From Pseudobutyrivibrio sp. (GTDB taxonomy: Bacteria > Bacillota > Clostridia > Lachnospirales > Lachnospiraceae): a stretch of DNA of 64,000 bases. The translations under genes and the position numbers were made by a program. This document shows positions 36,096 through 44,131 of this stretch, piece by piece. The DNA is taken from contig NZ_SVEV01000003.1 in assembly GCF_015057185.1 (NCBI RefSeq), forward strand, positions 1 through 64,000, given 5' to 3'. Every line of letters begins with the position of its first letter. The stretch's first letter is position 1. The notes under the pieces are model-generated. The model searched no databases, had not been told where the DNA came from, and worked only from the letters and a program-made list of their open reading frames with translations.

Positions 36096-37136
36096 ATGGA
36101 AAATGTTTTAATTCATGAAGAAGATAGTATTTTGCAGGCGATGCGTACATTTGATGCAAGCGGCAGAAAGACAGTTTTTATAGTTGATGAGGAAAATGTG
36201 CTTCTAGCTGCACTTTCTGAGGGTGACGTCCGCCGTTTTATTTTGTCAGGCGGTGACCTGAACGAGCCTGTCAGCAAAATTGCAAATTACAAGCCACGTA
36301 GCTTGAAGGATGATGAGCGTGACGACGCCAGAGATTTTTTGCGCCGCCATAATATCCAGGGACTTCCTATTGTGGATGATAATGGTCATGTGATTGATAC
36401 TATTTTCTGGAGTGAAAACAATTTGACAAAACAGAGCGAGCTTTCTTGTCCAGTTGTTATGATGGCTGGCGGCAAGGGCACTCGCCTTTATCCATATACT
36501 AGAGTGCTTCCAAAGCCACTTATTCCAGTTGGTGAGAAGCCAATTTCCGAGCTTATTATGGATAGCTTTGCAGATTATGGCATCAACAGGATGATTATGA
36601 TTGTAAACCATAAGAAAAACATGATTAAGGCTTACTACGGCGAGATTGAGAAGCCTTATACTGTTGAGTTCGTGGACGAGGATACTCCACTTGGTACAGG
36701 TGGCGGTCTTGCTCTTATAAGAGGACTTGTTAACGAGACATTCATCCTTACAAACTGCGACATCCTTATTGAGGAAGACTATTCTAAAATTTTCGCTCAC
36801 CACAAGGCTGAAGGCAACATGATTACAATGGTTTGCTCCCTCAGAAATTTCCAGGTGGCATATGGAGTAGTAGAATTTGGCGAGCACGGTAACATCACCG
36901 ACATGAAGGAGAAGCCAGAATTCAGCTTCTTTACAAATACAGGTATCTACATCGTAGAGCCTGAGGTTATTGACTATATCAAGGATGGCGAATTCGTAGG
37001 ATTCCCAGACATTATTAATAGACTCAAGGACGACGGCAAAAAGGTTGGCGTTTACCCAATCAACGAGAATACTTGGATGGATATGGGCCAGCTTGATGAG
37101 CTTGGCAAAATGGAGAACCGTCTAAGAGGAAAATAG
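36096..37136 (+). CDS. ptmE: CBS-domain sugar-1-phosphate nucleotidyltransferase (PtmE-like)
   Basis: A 346-residue protein. Two N-terminal CBS domains (residues 1-115; VFIVDEENVLLAALSEGDVRR, QGLPIVDDNGHVIDT) are fused to a nucleotidyltransferase domain with GGKGTRLYPYT at about residue 127 and NCDILIEEDYS at about residue 213. This fusion is the Campylobacter PtmE architecture, a glucosamine-1-phosphate guanylyltransferase that commits GDP-GlcN(Ac) to legionaminic acid. CBS domains suggest control by an adenine nucleotide. The C-terminal TWMDMGQLDEL is typical. Confidence 0.82.
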   Translation: MENVLIHEEDSILQAMRTFDASGRKTVFIVDEENVLLAALSEGDVRRFILSGGDLNEPVSKIANYKPRSLKDDERDDARDFLRRHNIQGLPIVDDNGHVIDTIFWSENNLTKQSELSCPVVMMAGGKGTRLYPYTRVLPKPLIPVGEKPISELIMDSFADYGINRMIMIVNHKKNMIKAYYGEIEKPYTVEFVDEDTPLGTGGGLALIRGLVNETFILTNCDILIEEDYSKIFAHHKAEGNMITMVCSLRNFQVAYGVVEFGEHGNITDMKEKPEFSFFTNTGIYIVEPEVIDYIKDGEFVGFPDIINRLKDDGKKVGVYPINENTWMDMGQLDELGKMENRLRGK

Positions 37137-37154
37137 TAAAGAGAGGAATGTTAC

Positions 37155-38837
37155 TTGGAAAAATTAAAGAGCTTTTTTTACCCAATGAATAAAGAAAAAG
37201 CATTTAAGCTTGGAACAATAGGTATAGCAGCCATTGGAATCATTTTTTCTATCATTTATTTCGCGTTGAATTGTTTTGATTCCACCAAGAGTAAGTTCTA
37301 CAATAGCTATTTTGCAATCATTCTTTTAATTATGATTGCCACCACTGTTTACCTTGCTAGATTTCTAGTTTTGGAAAAAGAGTGGAACTATTCTAGAGTT
37401 TACGTTATTTTGACTTTGGGCTGGAGCATTTGTATGCAGCTTGTTATGCCACCTATTTCAGGAGCTGACGAAGTTCATCATTTCTACAGCGCATACCACT
37501 GTTCCAATATTTACCTTGGAATAAAGGATCACGATTTTGACACTGAGCCAGAACGATATGGTAATTGGTACGAGGGCACCACATATTCAATGATGCGCGC
37601 CGAGGACTATTACAAGCTACCTTATGTTGATGTGACATTCCCTTATCAATATCAGATTATCGCAGATGGCAACTGGTTCCACACCGACGAAGAAATGAAG
37701 GAACTGGTTCCATGTTACGTAAAGCCTACCCAGGCTAGACGTTATTTACTTTCCGGTCTTGGAATCGCAATTGCTAGATTCCTTGGATTTGGATTTTCCG
37801 GCGTTTTATTCATGGGCCGTTTCATGAATTCATTGACTCTGATTTTGGCAGGATGGATTTGCATCAAGCTCCTTCCTGTTGGCAAGCTGCAGCTTTTGAC
37901 ATTCTCACTGTTTCCAATGATTTTGCAGCTTCACGCCTCATATTCATATGACAATATGAGTATTTTATTCTCGCTGATTTTACTTACAATGTGTTTGTAT
38001 TTCAGTCAGGAGCACGTGAAACTGCACGCTTGGTATGTTTATTTGATTGCCATAGCAGTTGTATTTTTGATTCCTAACAAAATGGTATACACACTTTTTG
38101 CAGTATGGTTCTTCGCCATCCCTGTTAAAAAATGGTGGACTGATGTGTGCCTTAGCAAAAAATGGTACGAGTATGTACTTGGCGGTGCATTTATCGCCGG
38201 TGCAGCATTAGTTATCAAAAAGCTTTGGCCAAAATATTCCTACATGCTTTATGACCAGTTCGTTCTTTCTTGGAACCACGCAACTATCGAGCAGGATGCC
38301 ACAAGAGAGGCCTACACTTGGGCGACCTTCCTTGAGAATCCTCTTGATACCTTCAAGTTCGCATGGGAAGGAATCAAGGTAGACTTCTGGTACAACGTCA
38401 AGCACGTTGTTGGTAGTGAGCTTGGTCACACCAGCTTAAATGCCGTAGTACCTATCGGCTGCATCTTGGTAATGCTTGCAGTTCTTATTGTTGGCCTCTT
38501 CATCAACAAGGGCAAGAGACTGAAAAAATGGCAGTACGTTGTCATCGGAGTTGGTTTGGTAGCCTGTGTTCTTGCAATCTTTGCAGGATGCTTGGTTCGA
38601 TTCACACCAGCTGAAGGCAGCCAGCGAATCCAGATTTCATACAGATATCTGATTCCAGTTTACATGTGCATGTGCATCGCCCTTGGCACTGACGCCAAAG
38701 AAAACAAAAAAGCAATGACATTGATTTTAATCCAGAACGTTGCCCTTATGTTTGCAATGTGCGGATTGACATATTACCTTTTCCATCTTCGCGACGGAAT
38801 GGGTGTTCCAGAGGTATTGATACCATTAGGTTTTTAG
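37155..38837 (+). CDS. Polytopic membrane protein, DUF2142-like (GT-C-type)
   Basis: A 560-residue protein with about 11-13 membrane segments. The acidic loop after the second helix (SGADEVHHFYSAYH, about residues 103-116) and the general layout fit DUF2142-type membrane proteins, which look like lipid-sugar-dependent (GT-C) glycosyltransferases. The start is TTG with GAGAGGAA upstream. It probably decorates the glycan on the outer face. The GT-C role is inferred from fold type and context. Confidence 0.65.
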   Translation: MEKLKSFFYPMNKEKAFKLGTIGIAAIGIIFSIIYFALNCFDSTKSKFYNSYFAIILLIMIATTVYLARFLVLEKEWNYSRVYVILTLGWSICMQLVMPPISGADEVHHFYSAYHCSNIYLGIKDHDFDTEPERYGNWYEGTTYSMMRAEDYYKLPYVDVTFPYQYQIIADGNWFHTDEEMKELVPCYVKPTQARRYLLSGLGIAIARFLGFGFSGVLFMGRFMNSLTLILAGWICIKLLPVGKLQLLTFSLFPMILQLHASYSYDNMSILFSLILLTMCLYFSQEHVKLHAWYVYLIAIAVVFLIPNKMVYTLFAVWFFAIPVKKWWTDVCLSKKWYEYVLGGAFIAGAALVIKKLWPKYSYMLYDQFVLSWNHATIEQDATREAYTWATFLENPLDTFKFAWEGIKVDFWYNVKHVVGSELGHTSLNAVVPIGCILVMLAVLIVGLFINKGKRLKKWQYVVIGVGLVACVLAIFAGCLVRFTPAEGSQRIQISYRYLIPVYMCMCIALGTDAKENKKAMTLILIQNVALMFAMCGLTYYLFHLRDGMGVPEVLIPLGF

Positions 38838-38841
38838 TAAA

Positions 38842-38954
38842 ATGATGCTTTTTTCAGAATGAAAAAAGTATCAGGAGTGCCCTTGCACGACGATAAAATG
38901 ATGCTTTTTTAAGAATGAAAAAAGTATCAGGAGAGCCTTTGCTCGACGATAAAA
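38842..38954 (+). repeat. Family C element, two tandem copies before the ACP gene
   Basis: Two copies 56 bp apart (38842-38897 and 38898-38954). Each: hairpin GAT-CTTTTTT/AAAAAAG-ATC, then unpaired AGGAG, then a small stem (GTGC/GCAC in copy 1, GAGC/GCTC in copy 2), then GACGATAAAA. The small-stem bases covary. The second copy is followed directly by the ACP ribosome site. Confidence 0.75.
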
Positions 38955-38967
38955 AGGAGATTCAATT

Positions 38968-39207
38968 ATGACAAGAGAAGAAGTATTCGAAACACTTACT
39001 GAGATTTTTCAGGATGTATTTGATGACGACGAAATAGAACTTACAGACGCTACAACAGCAGACGATATCGAGGACTGGGATTCCCTTGAGCAAATCAACT
39101 TGGTCGTAGCCTGCGAGAAAAAGTTCAACGTAAAATTCGACATGAAGGAAATCCAGAGCCTCAAGAACGTAGGCGAGATGGTTGATACAATCCTTGCAAA
39201 GCTCTAA
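38968..39207 (+). CDS. Acyl carrier protein
   Basis: A 79-residue acidic protein with the phosphopantetheine serine at S39 in EDWDSLEQINLV. AAGGAG lies 8 bases before the ATG. It is a dedicated ACP in a glycan locus, followed by MaoC-like and SDR genes and an acyltransferase; that set could build a short hydroxyacyl chain for N-acylation of an amino sugar. A housekeeping fatty-acid ACP is unlikely because no fab genes accompany it. Confidence 0.88.
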   Translation: MTREEVFETLTEIFQDVFDDDEIELTDATTADDIEDWDSLEQINLVVACEKKFNVKFDMKEIQSLKNVGEMVDTILAKL

Positions 39208-39256
39208 ACGCTAGAGGAACCTGTTAGTGCCGTAATGGCACAATTAATATTTGATG

Positions 39257-39312
39257 GCTCGTAGTTATCAAGCTCTGAGTGATGCTAGAAGGACTGTTTT
39301 AGCGATTGTAAA
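39257..39312 (+). repeat. Partial family A element (5' part)
   Basis: GCTCGTAGTTATCAAGCTC followed by a degraded apical part (GACTGTTTTAGCG). It closely matches the 5' half of the complete copy at 39335 but lacks a 3' strand, so it looks like a decayed or truncated duplicate. Confidence 0.6.
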
Positions 39313-39334
39313 GATAATAATTAATGTATAAGTA

Positions 39335-39420
39335 GCTCGTAGCTATCAAGCTCTGAGTGTTGTCGAAGGAGGCGTGTTAGCCGACGAAGACAATATCTCA
39401 GGCTTGAGAGTGTAACGAGC
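39335..39420 (+). repeat. Family A structured element before the MaoC gene
   Basis: Outer stem GCTCGT/ACGAGC, loop AG against TGTA, CTATCAAGC/GCTTGAGAG, TGTTGTC/GACAATA, apical GGC-GTGTTA-GCC. GAGAGA ribosome site follows directly. Confidence 0.85.
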
Positions 39421-39432
39421 GAGAGATAGTAT

Positions 39433-39846
39433 ATGAATAATTATAGTTTTGATGAATTAAGTGTGGGCATGTCCGAGGATTTTGAGGTGACTATAACAAG
39501 CGAAATGCTTGAGAACTTCAAGGCAATTACAGGTGACGTGAACCCACTGCATAATGATGAGGAATTTGCACATTCCAAGGGCCATCCGGGCAGGGTGGCA
39601 TTTGGCATGCTTACAGCAAGTTTTCTATCAACATTAGCTGGTGTATATTTGCCAGGAGAAAAGAGCCTTATCCAGCAGGTTGAGACCAAATTTGCAAATC
39701 CAGTATATATAGGTGATGTGCTTACAGTTAAGGGCGAAATCACTGAACTCATTGAGAGTGTGCAACGCCTAGAGCTGAAGGTTACCATTACCAATCAGAA
39801 TGGTAAAAAGGTACTTCGAGGCAAAATGCAAATACTTGTAGTCTAG
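39433..39846 (+). CDS. MaoC-like hot-dog dehydratase
   Basis: A 137-residue hot-dog protein. The hydratase-2 motif is visible as ITGDVNPLHNDEEFA at about residues 31-45 (catalytic Asp and His), then HPGRVAFGMLTASFLST. It would interconvert 3-hydroxyacyl and 2-enoyl thioesters. It is 11 bases from the SDR gene. With the ACP and SDR it suggests making or processing a 3-hydroxyacyl group for sugar decoration. Confidence 0.85.
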   Translation: MNNYSFDELSVGMSEDFEVTITSEMLENFKAITGDVNPLHNDEEFAHSKGHPGRVAFGMLTASFLSTLAGVYLPGEKSLIQQVETKFANPVYIGDVLTVKGEITELIESVQRLELKVTITNQNGKKVLRGKMQILVV

Positions 39847-39857
39847 AGGGAGAGTAC

Positions 39858-40592
39858 ATGAGAGAAAATAAGACATTATTTGTTACAGGAGCATCCTCAG
39901 AAATTGGAACAGCTTTTATTGAGCAGGTTGCTGATAATTATGATACAATCGTCGCTCATTACCGCAGTAGTGCAGGCAGACTCCTTCCATTAGAGGAAAA
40001 ATTAGGCGAGAAGCTTGTTATGGTACAGGCAGATTTTGCTGATGCCACATCTGTTAGAAAAATGCTTGATTTCATGACGGAGCGTCAGTTAAAGCCAGAT
40101 CACATCGTACATTTAGCAGCTTCCCCTATGGAAAATGAGAAATTCAAAAAGCTTGATTGGTGTAATTTTGCTGAATCAACAGAGACAAATATTCGTCCAA
40201 TCGTTGATATTCTAGAGGAATTTATGCCGGTTATGGCAAAGCAAAAATACGGCAAAGTAGTGTTTATGTTAAGCGCAGTGACCCTTGGCATGCCACCAAA
40301 ATACAAGAGCGTATACACAACTACAAAGTACGCGCTTTTAGGTCTTATGAAATCTTTGGCAGTAGAGTACGCCGACAAGGGAATTACCGTAAATGGTGTC
40401 AGCCCAGAGATGATTGATACCAGATTCCTAAACAATCTTCCAGATTTGATTAAGGAAATGAATGCAGATACTATGCCAATGAAGGCTAATCTGACAGTAA
40501 ACCAGGTTGTGCCAACTGTAAGCTTTTTGTTATCAGATGGCGCAGACATGATTAGCGGACAGAATATCGCCATTACAGATAGCAAAGAATAA
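39858..40592 (+). CDS. Short-chain dehydrogenase/reductase
   Basis: A 244-residue SDR. Cofactor loop TGASSEIGTAF near residue 10, active site SAVTLGMPP with YTTTKYALLG (Tyr-x3-Lys) at about residue 155, C-terminal INGVSPEM-like VNGVSPEMIDT. It could be a FabG-like 3-oxoacyl-ACP reductase acting with the neighbouring ACP and MaoC, or a counterpart of Campylobacter PtmA in the nonulosonate pathway. The adjacent genes favour the first. Confidence 0.8.
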   Translation: MRENKTLFVTGASSEIGTAFIEQVADNYDTIVAHYRSSAGRLLPLEEKLGEKLVMVQADFADATSVRKMLDFMTERQLKPDHIVHLAASPMENEKFKKLDWCNFAESTETNIRPIVDILEEFMPVMAKQKYGKVVFMLSAVTLGMPPKYKSVYTTTKYALLGLMKSLAVEYADKGITVNGVSPEMIDTRFLNNLPDLIKEMNADTMPMKANLTVNQVVPTVSFLLSDGADMISGQNIAITDSKE

Positions 40593-40620
40593 TTATAGAG
40601 AATAAATAGTTTAGATATGT

Positions 40621-40650
40621 CGCCGAAGTCAACAAGCATTGATTTCGGTG
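40621..40650 (+). promoter_or_regulatory. Leader hairpin before the acyltransferase gene
   Basis: CGCCGAAGTCAA pairs with TTGATTTCGGTG (12 bp, G-T wobbles) around CAAGCA. It carries CAAGC and is followed by GATGTTAGT, both motifs of family A, so it may be a reduced relative. Confidence 0.45.
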
Positions 40651-40676
40651 ATGTTAGTTAATGAGGATTGTATAAA

Positions 40677-41297
40677 ATGAGAAATCTTGTTATTGCAGGC
40701 ACAGGCGGTGCAGGCAAGGAGACAAAGTGGCTAGCTGAGAGAATCAATGCAGTCACACCAACATGGAATATTTTAGGATACATAGACGTTGAGCCAGGCG
40801 AGGGAGTCATCGGTGATGACAGCTTTGTAACTGACACAACAGAGGATTTGGACGTAGTCATTGCCATGGGTTCCATGGAGCGACGCAAATTCTTATATGA
40901 GCTTTACAAGAAAAATCCAAAGGTTCATTTTCCAAATCTTATCGACCCAACAGCCATCATATCTGACCAGGTTACAATGGGCGAGGGCAACGTGATTTGT
41001 GCCGGTGCTATTCTTACAATTGATGTGAAAATTGGCAACCAGAACCTTATTAATTTTAACTGTACAATCGCTCACGATAGCGTCCTTGGTGATTTTAATA
41101 CCCTCAATCCAAATGCCAATATTTCAGGCTCATGTACACTTGGCAACCTTATCGAGGTTGGTACAGGCTCACAAATCGTTCAGGGCAAGAAAATCGGTGA
41201 CGAGACCCATATCTGGGCTGGCTCATGTGTAATCAAAAACACAAAGGGTCGTTGCGAGGTTGTTGGTGTGCCTGCTAAGACCGTACTTAAGTTTTAG
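40677..41297 (+). CDS. PglD-like sugar N-acyltransferase (LegH-like)
   Basis: A 206-residue protein. N-terminal Rossmann-like domain (MRNLVIAGTGGAGKE, residues 1-80) then left-handed beta-helix repeats (IISDQVTMGEGNVI, GNLIEVGTGSQI, VGVPAKTVLKF end). The catalytic His is in NCTIAHDSVLGD at about residue 130. This is the PglD/LegH type that acylates the 4-amino group of a nucleotide-linked 2,4-diamino sugar. ATG 40677 is used; a TTG at 40668 sits too close to GAGG. Acyl donor may be acetyl-CoA or the locus ACP. Confidence 0.82.
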   Translation: MRNLVIAGTGGAGKETKWLAERINAVTPTWNILGYIDVEPGEGVIGDDSFVTDTTEDLDVVIAMGSMERRKFLYELYKKNPKVHFPNLIDPTAIISDQVTMGEGNVICAGAILTIDVKIGNQNLINFNCTIAHDSVLGDFNTLNPNANISGSCTLGNLIEVGTGSQIVQGKKIGDETHIWAGSCVIKNTKGRCEVVGVPAKTVLKF

Positions 41298-41439
41298 ATG
41301 CACCATCCATCGAAACAAATTTTACAAATAAGTTTATAAAAAAAATATAGATAGCTTGCTTATAAAATTTAAATTGGATTCTTATATATCTTTTATGTGG
41401 TTGTTAATATCTAAAAGTAGATATACGTAGCTAACAATA

Positions 41440-41524
41440 GGTTGTATGTATCAAGCTCTAAGTGTTGCTGCAGCGAACGTGTTAGTGAGCGTAAGCAATA
41501 CTTAGGCTTGAGACAGTAACAACC
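41440..41524 (+). repeat. Family A structured element before a WbuB-like glycosyltransferase gene
   Basis: Outer stem GGTTGT/ACAACC, loop AT against AGTA, GTATCAAGC/GCTTGAGAC, AAGT-TTGCT/AGCAATACTT, apical AC-GTGTTA-GT. The region 41298-41439 upstream is AT-rich with nothing recognisable. Confidence 0.85.
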
Positions 41525-41568
41525 GAGCAACATAGTGGATTACACATAGAGGCAAGCGGGAGAATAAC

Positions 41569-42768
41569 TTGGAAAAGAAACATATTTTAATAATTTGTCA
41601 GCACTTTTATCCGGAGAATTTCAGGATTAATGATATGGCCTACGAATGGGTAAAGCGAGGCTACAAAGTAACTGCAGTTACAGGCACTCCTAATTATCCA
41701 ACGGGGAAATATTTCCCTGGCTATAGCTGGTTCAAAAATACAAAAGAAACCCATAATGGTGTGGACATATATAGAATTCCTTTGATTGCCCCAGGGCATA
41801 CAAAGCTTGGCCTTGTGCTAAATTATTACAGCTTCCCATTCTTTGGCTTTTGGTGGCAGTTGTTTTCTAGGATAAAGGCAGACGAGGTGTTTATGTTTGA
41901 AACATCTCCAATGCATCAGTGCAAGGTAGGTGTTCGTTTTGCCAAGCGCCACAAGATTCCATGCTACTTGTACGTACAGGATTTGTGGCCAGAGAATCTA
42001 GAGATGATTACAGGCATTCATTCACCAATTATCATCAAGCCTATTGAGCGTATGGTTCGCTATATTTACAAGGGCTGCACACACCTCTGGGGAACAAGCC
42101 CTAGCTTTGTAGATGCCATTCGTAAATACGTAGATCCATCAGAACATGACAAGGTTAGCTTCTGGCCACAATATGCAGAGGAGTTTTATCAGCCACTTCC
42201 TAAAAAGAAACACAAGGGATTTAATGTTATCTTTACCGGAAACATTGGTCAGGCTCAGGGCCTTGAGATTCTTCCACTTGCAGCTCGAAAAATTCGCGAG
42301 CAAGGAATCAAAGACATACGATTTACAATCGTAGGCGATGGTCGTGCTAGAAAAAGCTTCGAGGAGTCCATCACAGAAAATGGCGTTTGGGACATGTTTG
42401 AATTTGCCGGAAGAGTAACACCACAGGAAGTTCCTGCGTTACTTGCCACAGGAGATGCAGCATTTCTGTCCTTTGCGGATGATGAGCTTTTCGCCAAGAC
42501 AATCCCAGCCAAGCTACAGTCTTACATGGCATGCGCTATGCCTATTATCGCATCTGCCAAGGGCGAGACAGCCCGCGTCATCAAGGAAGCAGACTGTGGT
42601 ATCTGCTCAGACATCGGCGACGCCGAGGAGCTGGCATGTAGCATCCTTGCCATGAGCAAACTTTCAGAGGAAAAGCTTGCAAAGCTTGGAAACAATGCAT
42701 TGAAATACAATAAAGAGCATTTTGATAAAAAGACTCTCATGGATGAGATGGATACATATTTGAGATAA
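41569..42768 (+). CDS. Glycosyltransferase family 4, WbuB-like
   Basis: A 399-residue GT-B enzyme. N-terminus HILIICQHFYPENFRINDMAY, then GTPNYPTGKYFPGY, YVQDLWPENLE (about residue 140), donor region KIPAKLQSYMACAMPII at about residue 315. This pattern is that of WbuB, an N-acetyl-L-fucosamine transferase, so an amino-sugar donor is plausible. The start is TTG with GGGAG 7 bases upstream. It ends the first part of the glycan locus, before a strong terminator. Confidence 0.85.
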   Translation: MEKKHILIICQHFYPENFRINDMAYEWVKRGYKVTAVTGTPNYPTGKYFPGYSWFKNTKETHNGVDIYRIPLIAPGHTKLGLVLNYYSFPFFGFWWQLFSRIKADEVFMFETSPMHQCKVGVRFAKRHKIPCYLYVQDLWPENLEMITGIHSPIIIKPIERMVRYIYKGCTHLWGTSPSFVDAIRKYVDPSEHDKVSFWPQYAEEFYQPLPKKKHKGFNVIFTGNIGQAQGLEILPLAARKIREQGIKDIRFTIVGDGRARKSFEESITENGVWDMFEFAGRVTPQEVPALLATGDAAFLSFADDELFAKTIPAKLQSYMACAMPIIASAKGETARVIKEADCGICSDIGDAEELACSILAMSKLSEEKLAKLGNNALKYNKEHFDKKTLMDEMDTYLR

Positions 42769-42773
42769 AAGAA

Positions 42774-42842
42774 AGAGACTTCTGTGGAAGAAATTCTCTC
42801 TATTAAGTAGATAGGGAGTGTATCGCAGAAGTCTCTTTTTTA
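42774..42842 (+). terminator. Strong terminator after the WbuB-like gene
   Basis: AGAGACTTCTG pairs with CAGAAGTCTCT, with an inner CTCTCTAT/ATAGGGAG-like arm, followed by TTTTTT. Confidence 0.85.
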
Positions 42843-42885
42843 TGTTTAATCAGTGGAGAGGATATTGGGCTAAATTATTTTATTT

Positions 42886-43004
42886 ATCCTGCTTTTGCCA
42901 TCTTATCCACCATGGAAATGAGTCAATGGTAAAGCCTTCGGCTGGAGCAAACTCCACCATTGACACCATTTCCATTAGGCGGATAAAAGATAGTCAAGCA
43001 GGAT
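42886..43004. repeat. Long imperfect hairpin
   Basis: ATCCTGCTT at 42886 pairs with AGCAGGAT ending at 43004; ATCTTATCC/GGATAA-AGAT, GGAAATG/CATTTCC and TCAATGG/CCATTGA continue the stem to an apical GCC-TTC-GGC hairpin. About 119 bp in all. A spurious 90-codon frame crosses it; I do not call it coding. Confidence 0.6.
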
Positions 43005-43044
43005 TTCAAAATGGACTGTGGCAAGCCACGAGTTCCAGGAAGAA

Positions 43045-43349
43045 TACCACTGCGAGAAGCGTAAATGGGGAGTGCAGTGGTAATGGATAAAAGGATTACC
43101 ACTGCGGAAGGCGGAAAAAAGGAAGTGCAGTGGTAAGGAATAAAAGAATTACCACTGTGAGAGGTAAAAAACGGGAAATGCAGTGGTAAAGGAGCAAATA
43201 GATTACCACTGCAAGAGGGAGAAAATGAAGATTGCAGTGGTAATGAGGAAAATATTTACCACTGCGAGAGGCAGAAAATGAAGATTACAGTGGTAATGAG
43301 AAAAATATTTACCACTGCGGGAGATAGAAAATGAAGTTTACAGTGGTAA
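43045..43349. repeat. Array of six 53-bp palindromic repeats
   Basis: TACCACTG recurs with first bases at 43045, 43097, 43150, 43204, 43257 and 43310 (steps of 52-54 bp). Each is followed about 22 bases later by its inverse CAGTGGTA, so every unit is a hairpin, with 12-15 bases between hairpins. Arms are nearly invariant; interior sequence drifts from left to right. It fills the convergent gap between the WbuB-like gene and DUF4956. It is not a CRISPR: no constant repeat with unique spacers, no cas genes. Confidence 0.85.
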
Positions 43350-43370
43350 TGAGAAAAAAAAGACATTGGA

Positions 43371-43394
43371 ACTGTTTTAGTCCAATGTCTTTGA
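43371..43394 (-). terminator. Terminator of the DUF4956/VTC operon (minus strand)
   Basis: GACATTGGA pairs with TCCAATGTC. On the minus strand the hairpin is followed by a run of eight T. Confidence 0.85.
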
Positions 43395-43442
43395 TTTCAA
43401 TAATGCTAATAAATTGCTGTATCATCTATTTGATTGAGGTTT

Positions 43443-44117
43443 CTAGTACTTAACTTCGCCTTCGTGCTTCATAAGTGTAGCGGAAATTGTACCAGCTACA
43501 TTTGTCACATCATCAACCAGCTTGCTGCCATCCTTTACCTTGACCTCAATGATGAGGGTAGAGGAATCCTTTGTGGAACTCTTTGAATCTACCTTGAAGC
43601 TATTTGTGTGCTTCTTAACAAGTGACATAACCTGCTTTTCAGCTTCAGAATTCTCAACCTTTACAATTAAAAGCTCAGGTGATGAAAGAGCAGGGACCAT
43701 ATTTAAAACTACAAGTCCGATTGTTACGAATACTGCAAGTATAACGCAAAGTGCGAATAATCCAGCGCCGCAGATGATTCCAGTACCGATTGACCAGAAT
43801 AAAAAGAGCAAATCCATTGGCTCCTTGATAGCGGTTCTGAAACGAACGATTGAAAGAGCACCCACCATGCCAAGTGAGATAACAAGGTTTGACTGCATGG
43901 CAAGGATGATGCCCGAGGTAATCATTGAGATGATTGCCATTGATATTGCGTAGCTTTTGTTATAAAAAGTACTGCGAGTAATGAACCTGTAAATGCAGAA
44001 AATGTAAAGTGCAATGATAAAGGTTTCAATCAAGATAATTGATACATACTGGGCAGACATATCTGCAGCAGAAAAACCTTCAAGTACCGATTTTTTAATC
44101 ATGTCTGAAAAACTCAT
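43443..44117 (-). CDS. DUF4956 membrane protein
   Basis: A 224-residue protein with about four N-terminal membrane segments (residues 25-150; IILIETFIIALYIFCIY, MVGALSIVRFRTAIKEP) and a C-terminal soluble domain of about 75 residues with an ACT-like pattern (ELLIVKVENSEAEKQVM). The signature LGMVGALSIVRFRTAIK identifies DUF4956. It is 14 bases downstream of the VTC gene in the same operon, a pairing seen in many bacteria together with CotH. Function unproven; a role in polyphosphate or surface protein modification is inferred. Confidence 0.85.
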   Translation of the reverse strand: MSFSDMIKKSVLEGFSAADMSAQYVSIILIETFIIALYIFCIYRFITRSTFYNKSYAISMAIISMITSGIILAMQSNLVISLGMVGALSIVRFRTAIKEPMDLLFLFWSIGTGIICGAGLFALCVILAVFVTIGLVVLNMVPALSSPELLIVKVENSEAEKQVMSLVKKHTNSFKVDSKSSTKDSSTLIIEVKVKDGSKLVDDVTNVAGTISATLMKHEGEVKY

Positions 44118-44131
44118 TATTATTCCTCCAA

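Noticed and set aside
36246-36887. 213-codon frame antisense to the ptmE-like gene
   Set aside because: It is a shadow of a clearly conserved gene on the other strand, with no start signals.
42818-43090. 90-codon frame after the WbuB-like gene
   Set aside because: It starts inside a terminator and runs through the long hairpin and the palindrome array; composition is not protein-like.
43045-43349. CRISPR array
   Set aside because: The regular spacing suggests one, but each unit is an inverted repeat with related interiors, not a constant repeat with unique spacers, and no cas gene is present.
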